Shown one piece after another: positions 26,938 to 36,079 of a stretch of DNA of 64,000 nt. Positions within the stretch are counted from its first letter, which is position 1. Each line of letters starts with the position of its first letter. The translations under genes were made by a program, and so were the position numbers. Origin of the DNA: an uncultured Roseicyclus sp. (lineage in GTDB: Bacteria > Pseudomonadota > Alphaproteobacteria > Rhodobacterales > Rhodobacteraceae); assembly GCA_947489665.1 (NCBI GenBank), contig CANLEH010000004.1:124001-188000 (forward strand). Reading direction: 5' to 3'. The notes below the pieces were generated by a model. It was given only the letters and a program-made list of their open reading frames with translations, had not been told where the DNA came from and searched no databases.

Positions 26938-27780
26938 ATGCTGTGCAAAATCGGTGATGTCGAAGTGTGGCGCATCCTTGAGATGAACGGCCCGTTTCGC
27001 GAGGCGGAGATGCTGTTTCCGACAGCGGGGCCGGACGTGGCGCGGATCATGAACGAGATGGCGCCGGGGCAGGTGGATGCCGCGGGCAAGGTGATCTTGC
27101 CGGTCCAGGGGTTTCTGCTGAAGACGCCGACCCATGTGGTGTTGGTCGATGCCTGTGTGGGCAATCACAAGACCAACAATTTCCCCGATTGGAACATGCG
27201 CGATACGGGTCGGTTCATGGCGGCCCTTGAGGCGTCGGGCACGGCGCCGGGGGATGTGGATTATGTGATGTGCACGCATCTGCACACCGACCATGTGGGC
27301 TGGAACACGCAGTTGGTCGATGGGCGGTGGGTGCCGACCTTTCCCAATGCCACCTATCTGATGCCGGGATCGGACCTGCCGTTTCTGGAGGAGGTTGGGC
27401 CGGATCAATACCGCGAGAGCGTTTTGCCGGTGGTTGAGGCAGGGCAGGTCGAGGAGGTCGGCCCGGATTACAGGATTGGCGAGGCGGTCTCACTCATTGC
27501 GACGCCCGGGCATACGCCGGGCCATGTCTCCGTCAGGATCGCGTCGGGCGGGGCGGAGGCCGTGATCACCGGCGATGCGATCCACTGCACGCCGCAATGC
27601 GCCTATCCGGACTGGCATTTCGTCTATGACGCCGACAAGGAGGCGGCGGTTGCCGCGCGGCGGCATCTGCTTGAGACGGTCGCGGAGAGTGGTGCCAAGG
27701 TTCTGGGCACGCATTTCCTGCTGCCCTCGACCGGTCGGGTTCGGGCGGATGGGGACGCGTTTCGGTGGGAAGCTGACTGA
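26938..27780 (+). CDS. MBL-fold metallohydrolase
   Basis: 280 residues from the ATG at 26938 with CGGAGGG seven bases upstream. The zinc motif is THLHTDHVGW, with further ligands in TPGHTPGHVSV and the aspartate in ITGDAIH. No signal peptide, so it is cytosolic. It resembles quorum-quenching and related hydrolases, but the family is too broad to name a substrate. It converges on the AraC regulator. Confidence 0.88.
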   Translation: MLCKIGDVEVWRILEMNGPFREAEMLFPTAGPDVARIMNEMAPGQVDAAGKVILPVQGFLLKTPTHVVLVDACVGNHKTNNFPDWNMRDTGRFMAALEASGTAPGDVDYVMCTHLHTDHVGWNTQLVDGRWVPTFPNATYLMPGSDLPFLEEVGPDQYRESVLPVVEAGQVEEVGPDYRIGEAVSLIATPGHTPGHVSVRIASGGAEAVITGDAIHCTPQCAYPDWHFVYDADKEAAVAARRHLLETVAESGAKVLGTHFLLPSTGRVRADGDAFRWEAD

Positions 27781-27789
27781 ACGGCGCGC

Positions 27790-28803
27790 CTAGGGCGCGG
27801 TTTTGCGATAGGCCGATGGCGACTGCGCATAGACCCGTTCGAATTCGCGATAGAAATTGGACCGGGTGAGAAAGCCTGAGGCTTCCATCACTTGTGTAAC
27901 GGGGTCGTTTGTTTCGCGGAGCAGGCGCGCGGCATGGGCGAGGCGGAAGCCATTGACGTATTGCGAGACATTCATGCCTTGCGTCTGGTTGATGGCCTCG
28001 GACACCGTTCGGGTCGGCAATGTCAGGCGGCGGGCGAGGCGGTCGAGGGTGAGATCTGTTTCGAGGTAAAGCCGCGTCTCGGTCAAAAGTGCGCGTGCGG
28101 CTTGTTCCACTGTCTCGGCCTCGGACGTTGGGCGCTTGCCCTGAGGCGCGTTTGCGGGCGCTGGCCGGCCGGAGAAGGCCATGATGGCCGCGATCAGGCT
28201 GATGGCAGAGACAACGGAGCCCAGGGAAATGAGGGTCAGGGCATTTTCCGTCTGCCCTGTTGCGAAGCTGACCGCGATGGCGGTGTCGAACGCCAGCATC
28301 AACAGCAGCATGCCGGCAGAGACGAGCATCCAGATGCGAAGGCCCCGGGTCAGGTGCAGCGGCGCAAAGCGCAGCGCGTCCGGCCCGCGCCGGTACATCT
28401 GGAACAGGAGTGCTGCGTAGATCAGGTAGCTTGCGCCGATGGCGATATCGTAGGCGCCACGAAACTCCGGGATCGCTTGCGGAAGAATGGCCACCGCCAG
28501 CCAGGCGCCGATATGGGCCACCATGGGGAGGCGCAAGGCGGCCGGCGTGCAGGTGTAAGTGCGAAAGCCGAGGTAGATCAGAGGCCCGACAAACAGCGGG
28601 ATCACGCGCTGGATGGGGGCGAGGTGCTGCATCCCGTAGCCAAAGCGTAGTCCGGTCAGCAAGGTACCTGCGGCGATCAGGACGAAGACCAGAGTGAAGA
28701 AGGTACGTGCCAGGCGATTGCCGACATCCAGCCGCCAGAACATCACGCAGGCCACACCGCTCAGCACGAACGTGAAGATCGGAAGGGGCAGGGCCTGCAT
28801 CAT
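27790..28803 (-). CDS. AraC-family regulator with membrane sensor domain
   Basis: 337 residues. The first 200 residues hold about seven hydrophobic helices. A C-terminal AraC double HTH spans about 230-335 (LTLDRLARRLTLPTRTVSEAINQ and VTQVMEASGFLTRSNFYREFERVYAQSPSAYR). Such membrane-anchored AraC proteins sense a membrane or external signal. It is divergent from an exported hydrolase, which it probably regulates. Confidence 0.9.
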   Translation of the reverse strand: MMQALPLPIFTFVLSGVACVMFWRLDVGNRLARTFFTLVFVLIAAGTLLTGLRFGYGMQHLAPIQRVIPLFVGPLIYLGFRTYTCTPAALRLPMVAHIGAWLAVAILPQAIPEFRGAYDIAIGASYLIYAALLFQMYRRGPDALRFAPLHLTRGLRIWMLVSAGMLLLMLAFDTAIAVSFATGQTENALTLISLGSVVSAISLIAAIMAFSGRPAPANAPQGKRPTSEAETVEQAARALLTETRLYLETDLTLDRLARRLTLPTRTVSEAINQTQGMNVSQYVNGFRLAHAARLLRETNDPVTQVMEASGFLTRSNFYREFERVYAQSPSAYRKTAP

Positions 28804-28830
28804 CTTGTCTGTCCTTCTTCGCGTATGCGC

Positions 28831-28875
28831 TGTCCTCGATCCTGCAGATCGTGTCCCGCATCACGATCAAGGACA
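28831..28875. promoter_or_regulatory. Nested dyad between araC-type and hydrolase genes
   Basis: GATCGTG (28847-28853) and CACGATC (28862-28868) form a 7-base dyad. It is nested inside TGTCCT (28831-28836) and AGGACA (28870-28875). It sits in the 157-base divergent gap and is a reasonable operator. Confidence 0.5.
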
Positions 28876-28960
28876 GGGATCTGCCCCTCAACCCGTTGTT
28901 TTATTGGGGTTTGCGGGAAATGTCTGGGTCATCACTAGCTCGGTTTGAGGAGATAGACCA

Positions 28961-29986
28961 ATGCAGATCAAAACACCAATCCTGGCCGCCTTTATGGGGC
29001 TGGCCGCATCCGTGGCGATGGCGCAGGACTACAATACTGGCCTGATACAAATGAATGTGCCCGATGGAGCGCGTCCCTTGGACGGGTTCCTTTGGTATCC
29101 GACGGAAGCGGAGGGGCAAGCCCTGCGCGCCCATGGCAATGCCGTGTGGGAGGCTATTCGGGTATTGCCGGATGCGGAGCCTGCCGGGGGTGCGCGCCCG
29201 CTTGTCGTCTTGTCCCACGGCATGTTCGGCAATGCGCGCAATCAGGCCTGGCTGGCGGCAGAGCTGACGGCGGCGGGCTATGTTGTGGCGGCGATCGATC
29301 ACCCCGGGACCAGCACGTTCCAGCGCGACCCCGACGATGCGCGGGAGCTGTGGGAGCGGCCCCATGATATCAGCCGGACCATCGACCACGTGCTGTCGAT
29401 GGACGCGGTCGAGATCGACGAAGACCGGATCTTCATGGCGGGCCATTCGCTTGGCGGATGGACGGCGGTGATGCTGGCCGGTGGCCAATACGATACCGCA
29501 CGGATTGACGGCTTTTGCGCCGCAAACCCCGATGATCTGGTCTGCGGCATCTTTCAGATGTGGCAGGTGGGTATGGCTGAGGCCGATCGCGCGGTGATTG
29601 CGCAGGATTGGTCTGACCCAAGGTTGGCCGGTGTCGCGGTTTTTGATCTGGGGGGCACGCAGACCTTCTCGGACGAGAGCCTTGCCGGGATCGAGACACC
29701 TTTGATCGTGTTTGGCGCACCAATCGCAAATTCGGGGATCGATCTGGATGTGGAAAGCCGTGCCTTGGTGGCCCGCTTGCCGGACGGGGTTCGGTATATC
29801 GAGCCTGAAGGGCTGGCGCATTTCGATTTCCTGGGGCTTTGCACCGAACAGGCGATTGGCATCCTGACGGAGGAAAACCCCGAAGATGTGATGGTGTGCG
29901 AGAATGGTGGTGCGGACCGTGCGGCCGATCACGCGATGATCGCGTCCGAGGTGATTGCCTTCTTTGATGCGCAGTCTGGCGGCTGA
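28961..29986 (+). CDS. Exported alpha/beta hydrolase
   Basis: 341 residues with a signal peptide (ending SVAMAQ). The nucleophile elbow is GHSLGGWT; an oxyanion region LVVLSHGMFGN and a late HFDF histidine fit a serine hydrolase. It resembles the predicted dienelactone-hydrolase group, but substrate is unknown. Divergent from the membrane AraC regulator, with a dyad between them. Confidence 0.87.
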   Translation: MQIKTPILAAFMGLAASVAMAQDYNTGLIQMNVPDGARPLDGFLWYPTEAEGQALRAHGNAVWEAIRVLPDAEPAGGARPLVVLSHGMFGNARNQAWLAAELTAAGYVVAAIDHPGTSTFQRDPDDARELWERPHDISRTIDHVLSMDAVEIDEDRIFMAGHSLGGWTAVMLAGGQYDTARIDGFCAANPDDLVCGIFQMWQVGMAEADRAVIAQDWSDPRLAGVAVFDLGGTQTFSDESLAGIETPLIVFGAPIANSGIDLDVESRALVARLPDGVRYIEPEGLAHFDFLGLCTEQAIGILTEENPEDVMVCENGGADRAADHAMIASEVIAFFDAQSGG

Positions 29987-30002
29987 TCCAAGAAAGCACC
30001 AG

Positions 30003-30031
30003 AGGGGCATGACCAGTCGCCGTGCCCCTTT
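30003..30031 (+). terminator. Weak terminator after the hydrolase gene
   Basis: AGGGGCA (30003-30009) pairs with TGCCCCT (30023-30029), with a 13-base loop and only three T residues after it. Confidence 0.35.
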
Positions 30032-30107
30032 GACCCTGCGTCACAGTTCCCACCTCGCCCCCTGACGCTTAGGCTGCTGGCATGGTCCGCATCGGGGAGG
30101 GGCATTC

Positions 30108-31547
30108 ATGCTGCGCGCTTTGAAATGGGTTGGTCTGGCCATCGTGGCCCTTGTCGCGGTCTTGCTGGTGAACACTTTCCGGATGTCCCCGGAGTCGGTG
30201 GAGGTTGCAGCGGTTGAGGTGCCGAGTGTCGATGCGATGCTCGTGGCGGAGCAGGTGAGCCAGGCGATCCAATTCCAGACGATCTCTCACCCGTTGGGCG
30301 CGCCGGATCGGCCAGACGATTATGAGGCGTTCCTTGACTGGGTTGGCACGACCTTTCCCCATATCGAGGAGGCCATGGATCGCACATTGGTGAGCGGGTT
30401 CACCCCGATCTACCACTGGGAAGGCGGCGATCCGGATGCAGGTGCGATCCTGATCAGCGGGCATTACGACGTGGTCCCGATCGAGGGCGATTGGTCGCGC
30501 GACCCCTGGGCCGGCGAGATTGCCGATGGCTATGTCTGGGGCCGGGGCGCCATGGACATGAAGGGCGGTTTGGTGGCCTTGCTGCATGCGGTTGACCGGC
30601 TCGCGGCAAGTGGGTTTGCACCGCAGCAGGACATCTACATTGCCCTGACGCAGGACGAGGAAATCGGCGGGCAGGGCGGCGCGGCGGCGGTGGCGCAATA
30701 CATGCTGGACCAGGGTATCGAGATCGACTGGACGCTCGACGAAGGCTCCTTCGTGTTGCGCGATATGTTAAGCGGGATTTCCAGCGACATCGCCATGATC
30801 AATCTGGCCGAGAAGGGCTATATGAGCGTCCGCATCACGGCGACGGCCGATGGTGGCCACAGCTCCATGCCCCAAAACGACAATGCGATTGCGCAGTTGG
30901 CACAAGTGATCACGGCGTTGCAGGAGAACCAGGTGCCCGGCGGTTTGGATGGCGTGACGGGTGATATGTTCGACACGCTTGGGCCGCATATGAGTTTTGT
31001 GGAACGGATGCTGTTCGCCAACCAATGGCTGTTCGCGCCTGTGATTGAGGGCGTACTGTCGGGAACGAACACAACCAACGCGATCCTGAGGACGACCACC
31101 GCGCCCACGATGCTGTCGGGGTCAGAGACGGAGAATGTGCTGCCGACGTCGGCCAGTGTCGTCGTCAACTTCCGCCTGCATCCGCGCGACACGCCGGAGA
31201 TGGTTCTGGCCCATATAGAGGGGCTTTTGCCCGGCGAGGGCTTTGAGGTCGAAACCCTGTCCGCGCGGGCGGCAAGCCCTGTTGCCGACCATGAGGGGCC
31301 GGTCTTCGCCCATCTGGCCGACACGGCGCGGCAGGTGTTCGGCGATGTGGTGGTCGTTCCGGGCCTGACCGTCGCGGGAACGGATTCGTCGCACTACGCG
31401 GTGCTGACCGATCACAGCTACCGGTTCTTGCCGTTTGTCGCGACCGGAGAGGATGTGGGGCTGTTGCACGCGCCGGATGAGCGGATCTCGGTCGAGAACC
31501 TTGGGTTGGCGGTGCAATATTACGAGCTGCTTTTGCGCGGCTTGTAA
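30108..31547 (+). CDS. M20-family zinc peptidase (carboxypeptidase-like)
   Basis: 479 residues. One N-terminal hydrophobic helix (VGLAIVALVAVLLVNTF) probably anchors it in the inner membrane facing the periplasm. Metal and catalytic motifs: SGHYDVVPI, then GRGAMDMKGG and TQDEEIGGQGG. A dimerisation insert follows and the final ligand is near DSSHYAVL. Related to eukaryotic PM20D1-type and bacterial carboxypeptidases. It stands alone on the plus strand. Confidence 0.9.
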   Translation: MLRALKWVGLAIVALVAVLLVNTFRMSPESVEVAAVEVPSVDAMLVAEQVSQAIQFQTISHPLGAPDRPDDYEAFLDWVGTTFPHIEEAMDRTLVSGFTPIYHWEGGDPDAGAILISGHYDVVPIEGDWSRDPWAGEIADGYVWGRGAMDMKGGLVALLHAVDRLAASGFAPQQDIYIALTQDEEIGGQGGAAAVAQYMLDQGIEIDWTLDEGSFVLRDMLSGISSDIAMINLAEKGYMSVRITATADGGHSSMPQNDNAIAQLAQVITALQENQVPGGLDGVTGDMFDTLGPHMSFVERMLFANQWLFAPVIEGVLSGTNTTNAILRTTTAPTMLSGSETENVLPTSASVVVNFRLHPRDTPEMVLAHIEGLLPGEGFEVETLSARAASPVADHEGPVFAHLADTARQVFGDVVVVPGLTVAGTDSSHYAVLTDHSYRFLPFVATGEDVGLLHAPDERISVENLGLAVQYYELLLRGL

Positions 31548-31601
31548 TCGGACGCGGGGCCATTGGCCCGGCGCTGACGGAAATCTGTGGATAACTTTGA
31601 G

Positions 31602-31630
31602 CTGTAACGGAATCGCCATCTCTCTGTTAC
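31602..31630 (+). promoter_or_regulatory. Possible Pho box before phoX
   Basis: CTGTAAC (31602-31608), TCGCCAT (31613-31619) and CTGTTAC (31624-31630) are 7-mers spaced 11 bases apart, resembling the CTGTCAT direct repeats of PhoB sites. The match is partial and the call rests on its position 90 bases before a PhoX gene. Confidence 0.35.
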
Positions 31631-31720
31631 ACTGGGCCCTGCAACTGGGACTGCACGCATAAAACGGATGGTCGGGGTGTTTGCCCGATCGGTCCGTTTG
31701 TTCTGTCCAGGGAGACCCAG

Positions 31721-33730
31721 ATGAACCGCAAAGAAATCATTGCCAGCGCAGAGCATGGCAACAAGGCCGAAGCCTTTGAGGCGTTCGACGATATTCCGAC
31801 CAACCCGAACCTCGGCAATACGATTGGCGACGTGATCAACCGCCGCTTCGGCCGCCGTGAGCTGATGCGCGGTGCCTTGGCCGTGACGGCCACAACGACG
31901 CTGTTTGGCACCACCGCGCTGAGCACGGGCCGCGCGCAGGCGGACGCCCATGGCGATCGCTATGCGTTTGACGAATTGGCCTGGGGTAATGACGAAACGC
32001 ACCACATTGCCGATGGCTATGATGCCAATGTCCTGATCCGTTGGGGCGACCCGATCTTTGAAGGTGTGGCTGAATTCGACCCGATGAACCAGTCCGCCGA
32101 AGATCAATTGCAGCGCTTTGGCTACAACAACGATTATGTGGGCTTTGTGGAGCTTGAGCCGGGCCGTGGTGTCCTGTGCGTCAACCACGAATACACGAAT
32201 GAAGAGGTCATGTTCCCCGGCCTTGGCCGTCAGGATCGCGCTGATTTCGAGGGCATGACGCAGGAGATCGTGGATATCGAGATGGCTGCCCATGGCGGAT
32301 CCGTCTTCGAGATTGCGAAGAATGGCGATGGTGTGTGGGAAGTTGTGCTGGGAAGCCAATACAACCGGCGCATCCATGCCGGAACGGAGATGACCTTTAG
32401 CGGCCCCGCTGCCGGACATGCGCGGATGCAGACGGGCGCAGACCCCGAAGGCATGACCGTTCTGGGCACGATCAACAATTGTGCGGGCGGGATCACGCCC
32501 TGGGGCACCTACCTGATGGCTGAGGAGAACTTCCACGGCTATTTCTGGACGGACGTTCTGGATGCCGACGGTGATCCTGACGTGTCGGCGCAGGCAGAGG
32601 CCGTGTCGATGGCGCGCTATGGCACGCCGGGGCGCTGGTATGCGTGGGGTCAGTACCACGACCGGTTCAACATCGACGTGGAACCCAACGAGCCGAACCG
32701 GTTTGGCTGGATTGTGGAGGTTGATCCGCTTGATCCGAATTCGGTGCCCGTGAAGCACACGGCGCTTGGTCGTTTCCGCCATGAAGGTGCGAAGTCGATC
32801 ATCGCTCCGTCCGGCCAGATCGTTGTCTATTCTGGTGACGATAACCGCTTTGACTATGCCTACAAGTTCGTCTCCAGCGGCGTTGTGACCGACGACCGCG
32901 CGGCGAACATGCAGCTCTTGAGCGAAGGGACCCTCTACGTTGCGCAATACAACGATGATGGCACGTACCAGTGGCTGCCCCTTGTCCACGGCGAAGGTCC
33001 GTTGACGGAGGAAAATGGCTTTATGAGCCAGGCGGACGTGCTGATCGACACCCGGCTTGCCGCCGATCTTCTGGGGGCTACGCCGATGGATCGGCCCGAG
33101 GACATCCAGCCGCGTGAAGGCGGGGCGGTGTTCCTGATGCTGACCAACAATTCGCGGCGCGAAGAGGTCAATGCTGTGAACCCGAGACCGGAAAGCTATT
33201 TCGGCCATATCCTGCAGATGAACGAAGCGGACGGCGACCATGCGGCACTGACCGGCACCTGGGACATCCTTGTGCAATGCGGCGACCCGGAGATTGCCGA
33301 GGTCGGCGCGGTCTGGAACCCTGCCACGTCCGAGAACGGTTGGTTCAGCTCGCCTGATAATGCGGCGGTCGATACGGCGGGACGCCTTTGGATTTCGACC
33401 GACCAGGGCTCTGGCTGGGGTCGCACGGGCAAATCAGATGGCCTCTACTCGCTTGAGACCGAAGGCGATCTGCGCGGCCACGCGAAGCTGTTCTTCCGCT
33501 GCCCTGTGGGGGGTGAATTGTGCGGGCCCTACTTTGCCGACAATGACCAGACGCTGTTCCTGGCCGTCCAGCACCCCGGCACAGATGGCACCGGCGAATT
33601 TGCAGGTTTCGAGCGTGCCTCGACTTTTGAGGATCCCGCCACGCGCTGGCCGGACTTCGCCGACAACATGCCACCACGCCCATCGGTTGTGGTGGTCACG
33701 CGGCAGGGAGGGGGGCAAATCGCCGTCTGA
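31721..33730 (+). CDS. phoX: PhoX-family (DUF839) protein, Tat-exported
   Basis: 669 residues with an unusually late Tat signal: NRRFGRRELMRGALAVTATTTLFG at about residues 42-65, cleaved near AQADA. The PhoX core follows (FVELEPGRGVLCVNHEYTNEE, TPWGTYLMAEENFHGYFW, KSIIAPSGQIVVYSGDD, RLWISTDQGSGWG). PhoX enzymes are periplasmic calcium/iron alkaline phosphatases. The family also contains members of untested activity, so phosphatase function is likely rather than shown. It ends at a perfect terminator. Confidence 0.88.
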   Translation: MNRKEIIASAEHGNKAEAFEAFDDIPTNPNLGNTIGDVINRRFGRRELMRGALAVTATTTLFGTTALSTGRAQADAHGDRYAFDELAWGNDETHHIADGYDANVLIRWGDPIFEGVAEFDPMNQSAEDQLQRFGYNNDYVGFVELEPGRGVLCVNHEYTNEEVMFPGLGRQDRADFEGMTQEIVDIEMAAHGGSVFEIAKNGDGVWEVVLGSQYNRRIHAGTEMTFSGPAAGHARMQTGADPEGMTVLGTINNCAGGITPWGTYLMAEENFHGYFWTDVLDADGDPDVSAQAEAVSMARYGTPGRWYAWGQYHDRFNIDVEPNEPNRFGWIVEVDPLDPNSVPVKHTALGRFRHEGAKSIIAPSGQIVVYSGDDNRFDYAYKFVSSGVVTDDRAANMQLLSEGTLYVAQYNDDGTYQWLPLVHGEGPLTEENGFMSQADVLIDTRLAADLLGATPMDRPEDIQPREGGAVFLMLTNNSRREEVNAVNPRPESYFGHILQMNEADGDHAALTGTWDILVQCGDPEIAEVGAVWNPATSENGWFSSPDNAAVDTAGRLWISTDQGSGWGRTGKSDGLYSLETEGDLRGHAKLFFRCPVGGELCGPYFADNDQTLFLAVQHPGTDGTGEFAGFERASTFEDPATRWPDFADNMPPRPSVVVVTRQGGGQIAV

Positions 33731-33794
33731 TCCTCCATGCAAGCCGGGTGAGCGTCCTATCCCCTCTGTCCCGACGTCTCATCCGCTTAATACT

Positions 33795-33825
33795 GGCCCC
33801 GTGATTTGGTTCACGGGGCCCTTTT
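33795..33825 (+). terminator. Rho-independent terminator of phoX
   Basis: GGCCCCGTGA and TCACGGGGCC form a perfect 10-base stem with a 6-base loop and are followed by CTTTT. It separates convergent genes. Confidence 0.93.
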
Positions 33826-33841
33826 CACGATGTGCCTCGGC

Positions 33842-34804
33842 TCAGGTCCAGGTGGCGGGGGCGAAGCGATAGGCGTCGTCCGCACGCAGGATGCGGCCAA
33901 AGCCGGGAAAGTGGATGTGGCTGCCGGCTACAAGCATCTGATCCGTGGCCAGCATGTCGAACAAGGCGGCCCGCGATTGCGCCGCCAGGGCTGGGTCAGT
34001 GTCGAAACCGAAGCCAACCTCTGGCATGGCGGTGTGCAGATCGGCGGAATGCAGGCTGTCTGCCACCATCATCAACTGCCGGTCGCCACCGTCGATGCGC
34101 AGGATGGAATGGCCCGGCGTGTGGCCTGGCGAGATCTGCAGGGTGATGCCGGGGGCAACCTCTGCCCCGGCAGCCACCAGTGTGACCTGGTCGCCATACG
34201 CACCGAGCGTGCCCTGAGCCATCTGGAACAGGCCCTGAGCCTCTTCCGGGGCTTGCGCCATCATGGCTGTGTCGGACCAAAACCCGGCCTCAACCTCGGC
34301 CACGATCAGTTCTGCATTGGGGAAGGCGGGGGCGTTGTCGGCCAAGAGGCCGCCCAGATGGTCGGGATGGGCGTGGGTGAGGAGGATGGTGTCGACATCA
34401 CTGGGCGCGACGCCAAGTGCAGCCAGACCCGCCGAAAGCCGCCCGAAACCCGGCCCAAGCATCTGAATGTCGCCCATACCGGCATCGATCAGGATCGTGC
34501 GATCGGCGGATCGAAGCAGGAAGGCCGACACGGGTGCCGGCAGAACATCGGGGCCAACACCCGCCTCGGCCAGTGTCATATCAATAGCGGCGGCATCCTC
34601 GCCGAAGAAGAAGTTACGCCCCAACGGCGCGACGCCGTCGAGGATAGCAGTGATGGTGTAATTGCCAAGCGACGCGTCATAGAGCGCGGGTGCGCCCGAC
34701 GGGGCTGCGTGGCCATCGGCCTTGGCCAGTGTTGGAAGGGTGGCGGCAAGCAGCGGTGAGGAAAGGGCGGCGGCGCCGAAGGCGCGGCGAGAGAGACGTG
34801 TCAT
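33842..34804 (-). CDS. Tat-exported MBL-fold metallohydrolase
   Basis: 320 residues. The N-terminus has a twin-arginine signal (SRRAFGAAALSS...) cleaved near LAKADG. Zinc motif LLTHAHPDHLGGL, second histidine region SPGHTPGHSIL, aspartate in MMVADSLH. Probably periplasmic. Divergent from a MarR regulator, which it may be controlled by. Substrate unknown. Confidence 0.88.
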   Translation of the reverse strand: MTRLSRRAFGAAALSSPLLAATLPTLAKADGHAAPSGAPALYDASLGNYTITAILDGVAPLGRNFFFGEDAAAIDMTLAEAGVGPDVLPAPVSAFLLRSADRTILIDAGMGDIQMLGPGFGRLSAGLAALGVAPSDVDTILLTHAHPDHLGGLLADNAPAFPNAELIVAEVEAGFWSDTAMMAQAPEEAQGLFQMAQGTLGAYGDQVTLVAAGAEVAPGITLQISPGHTPGHSILRIDGGDRQLMMVADSLHSADLHTAMPEVGFGFDTDPALAAQSRAALFDMLATDQMLVAGSHIHFPGFGRILRADDAYRFAPATWT

Positions 34805-34827
34805 GGGAACCTCATAAAGAATCGGAA

Positions 34828-34855
34828 ACGATTAGTTCGTGATAGAAGTAATCGT
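34828..34855. promoter_or_regulatory. Candidate MarR operator
   Basis: ACGATTA (34828-34834) and TAATCGT (34849-34855) form a perfect inverted repeat with a 14-base spacer in the AT-rich gap between the MBL and MarR genes. Confidence 0.5.
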
Positions 34856-34903
34856 ATAAGATATAATCTACGTCAACGCTTTCTTTTCGGAAGGGCCGAC
34901 TCT

Positions 34904-35404
34904 ATGTCTTTGGCCATGAGTAAAACCCAAGACGACATGGCTTTGGATGATCTGATGTGCTTCAGCGCATATCGGCTGAACCTTGCCTTTGGCCGCTATT
35001 ACAGCGCCGGTTTCGGTGAGACAGGCTTTACCTATGCGAAATTCGTTATCTTGATGGCTTTGGGCGAGGGTGGGGCGCAATCGCTGGGAGAGTTGTCCGC
35101 CCGGATTGGAGTGGAGCCGAACTCAATCTCGCCCATCGTGAAGAAGATGGCGAATTTCGGAATCATCGACCGGATCCGCGATCCGAAGGATGAACGGCGT
35201 ATCGTGTTGGAGCTTACGCCTTACGGGCACACGGTTTTAACCGAAGCGCGGCGGGTGGTTCACCAAGGGTGGATGAACCTGGGTCTGGATCCGGACCGCG
35301 TGGCAGAAGCGGTCACTGTGATGGAAGAGGCCCGCGCAAAGCTGGACGGTGGCGAGATGCCAAAGATGCCGTTCCCGAAGCGACCGGATGATCTGTCTGA
35401 CTGA
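34904..35404 (+). CDS. MarR-family transcriptional regulator
   Basis: 166 residues with the winged-helix core GELSARIGVEPNSISPIVKKMANFGIIDRIRDPKDERRI, including the wing DxRxR-like segment. The ATG at 34904 or the one four codons on could be the start. Divergent from the Tat MBL hydrolase. The ligand is unknown. Confidence 0.87.
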   Translation: MSLAMSKTQDDMALDDLMCFSAYRLNLAFGRYYSAGFGETGFTYAKFVILMALGEGGAQSLGELSARIGVEPNSISPIVKKMANFGIIDRIRDPKDERRIVLELTPYGHTVLTEARRVVHQGWMNLGLDPDRVAEAVTVMEEARAKLDGGEMPKMPFPKRPDDLSD

Positions 35405-35407
35405 TCC

Positions 35408-35496
35408 CTGAATTTCAGTGCGGCCAACGTGTCGCACCCGATCCCGTTTGCCTTTGCGGGTGCAAGCGTTATCTAAATTTCAGAAATTACTGAAAT
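35408..35496. promoter_or_regulatory. Palindromes before the cyd regulator
   Basis: ATTTCAG (35477-35483) and CTGAAAT (35490-35496) form a perfect 20-base palindrome with a 6-base centre, 24 bases before the GbsR-type start. CTGAATTTCAG at 35408-35418 repeats the half-sites. Probable autoregulatory operator. Confidence 0.5.
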
Positions 35497-35520
35497 CACA
35501 GAATCGCGCGAACGGGACTG

Positions 35521-36078
35521 ATGAAACTGACGAACTTACAGCAGGATTTTGTCCTGCATTTCGGTGAGATGGGCAGCCGGTGGGGGATCAACCGCACGGT
35601 TGGTCAGATCTACGCGCTGCTGTTTTTGTCCTCGGAGCCGCTGAACGCGGAGCAGATTACCGAAGGGCTTGGTGTCAGCCGGTCGAACACCTCGATGGGC
35701 CTGAAAGAGCTTCAGGCGTGGAATTTGGTGCGCCTGCGCCATTTCCCTGGCGACCGGCGGGACTATTTCACCACCCCAGAGGATATGTGGGAGATCACGC
35801 GCATCCTGATTGCAGAACGCAAGAAGCGCGAGATTGACCCGACCTTAACGAAATTGCGCGAGCTGGAGATGCAAGCGCCTGCCGGTGACGACTACGCCGA
35901 GGCGCGCATCGCCGAGCTGCGCGAGATGATCGAACTGATGACCGGCTTCTACGACGACATGGAGAAGCTGGAGACCGAACGGCTGGTCAAGATGATGACC
36001 CTTGGCAGCAAGATTGCTGGCCTGATCGACAAGACAAGTGGTGCCCTCACGCTCGGGCGCCGGAAAGAGGTTAAGTGA
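35521..36078 (+). CDS. GbsR/MarR-type regulator of the cyd operon
   Basis: 185 residues. HTH region SEPLNAEQITEGLGVSRSNTSMGLKELQAWNLVRL followed by GDRRDYF, typical of the GbsR/MarR group, with a helical C-terminal dimer domain. The cydA ATG lies one base after its stop, so it is almost certainly co-transcribed and likely controls cydAB, with the palindrome at 35477 as site. Confidence 0.87.
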   Translation: MKLTNLQQDFVLHFGEMGSRWGINRTVGQIYALLFLSSEPLNAEQITEGLGVSRSNTSMGLKELQAWNLVRLRHFPGDRRDYFTTPEDMWEITRILIAERKKREIDPTLTKLRELEMQAPAGDDYAEARIAELREMIELMTGFYDDMEKLETERLVKMMTLGSKIAGLIDKTSGALTLGRRKEVK

Positions 36079-36079
36079 C

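Noticed and set aside
31520-33277. 585-codon minus-strand ORF
   Set aside because: Antisense shadow of phoX, whose Tat signal and family motifs are on the other strand.
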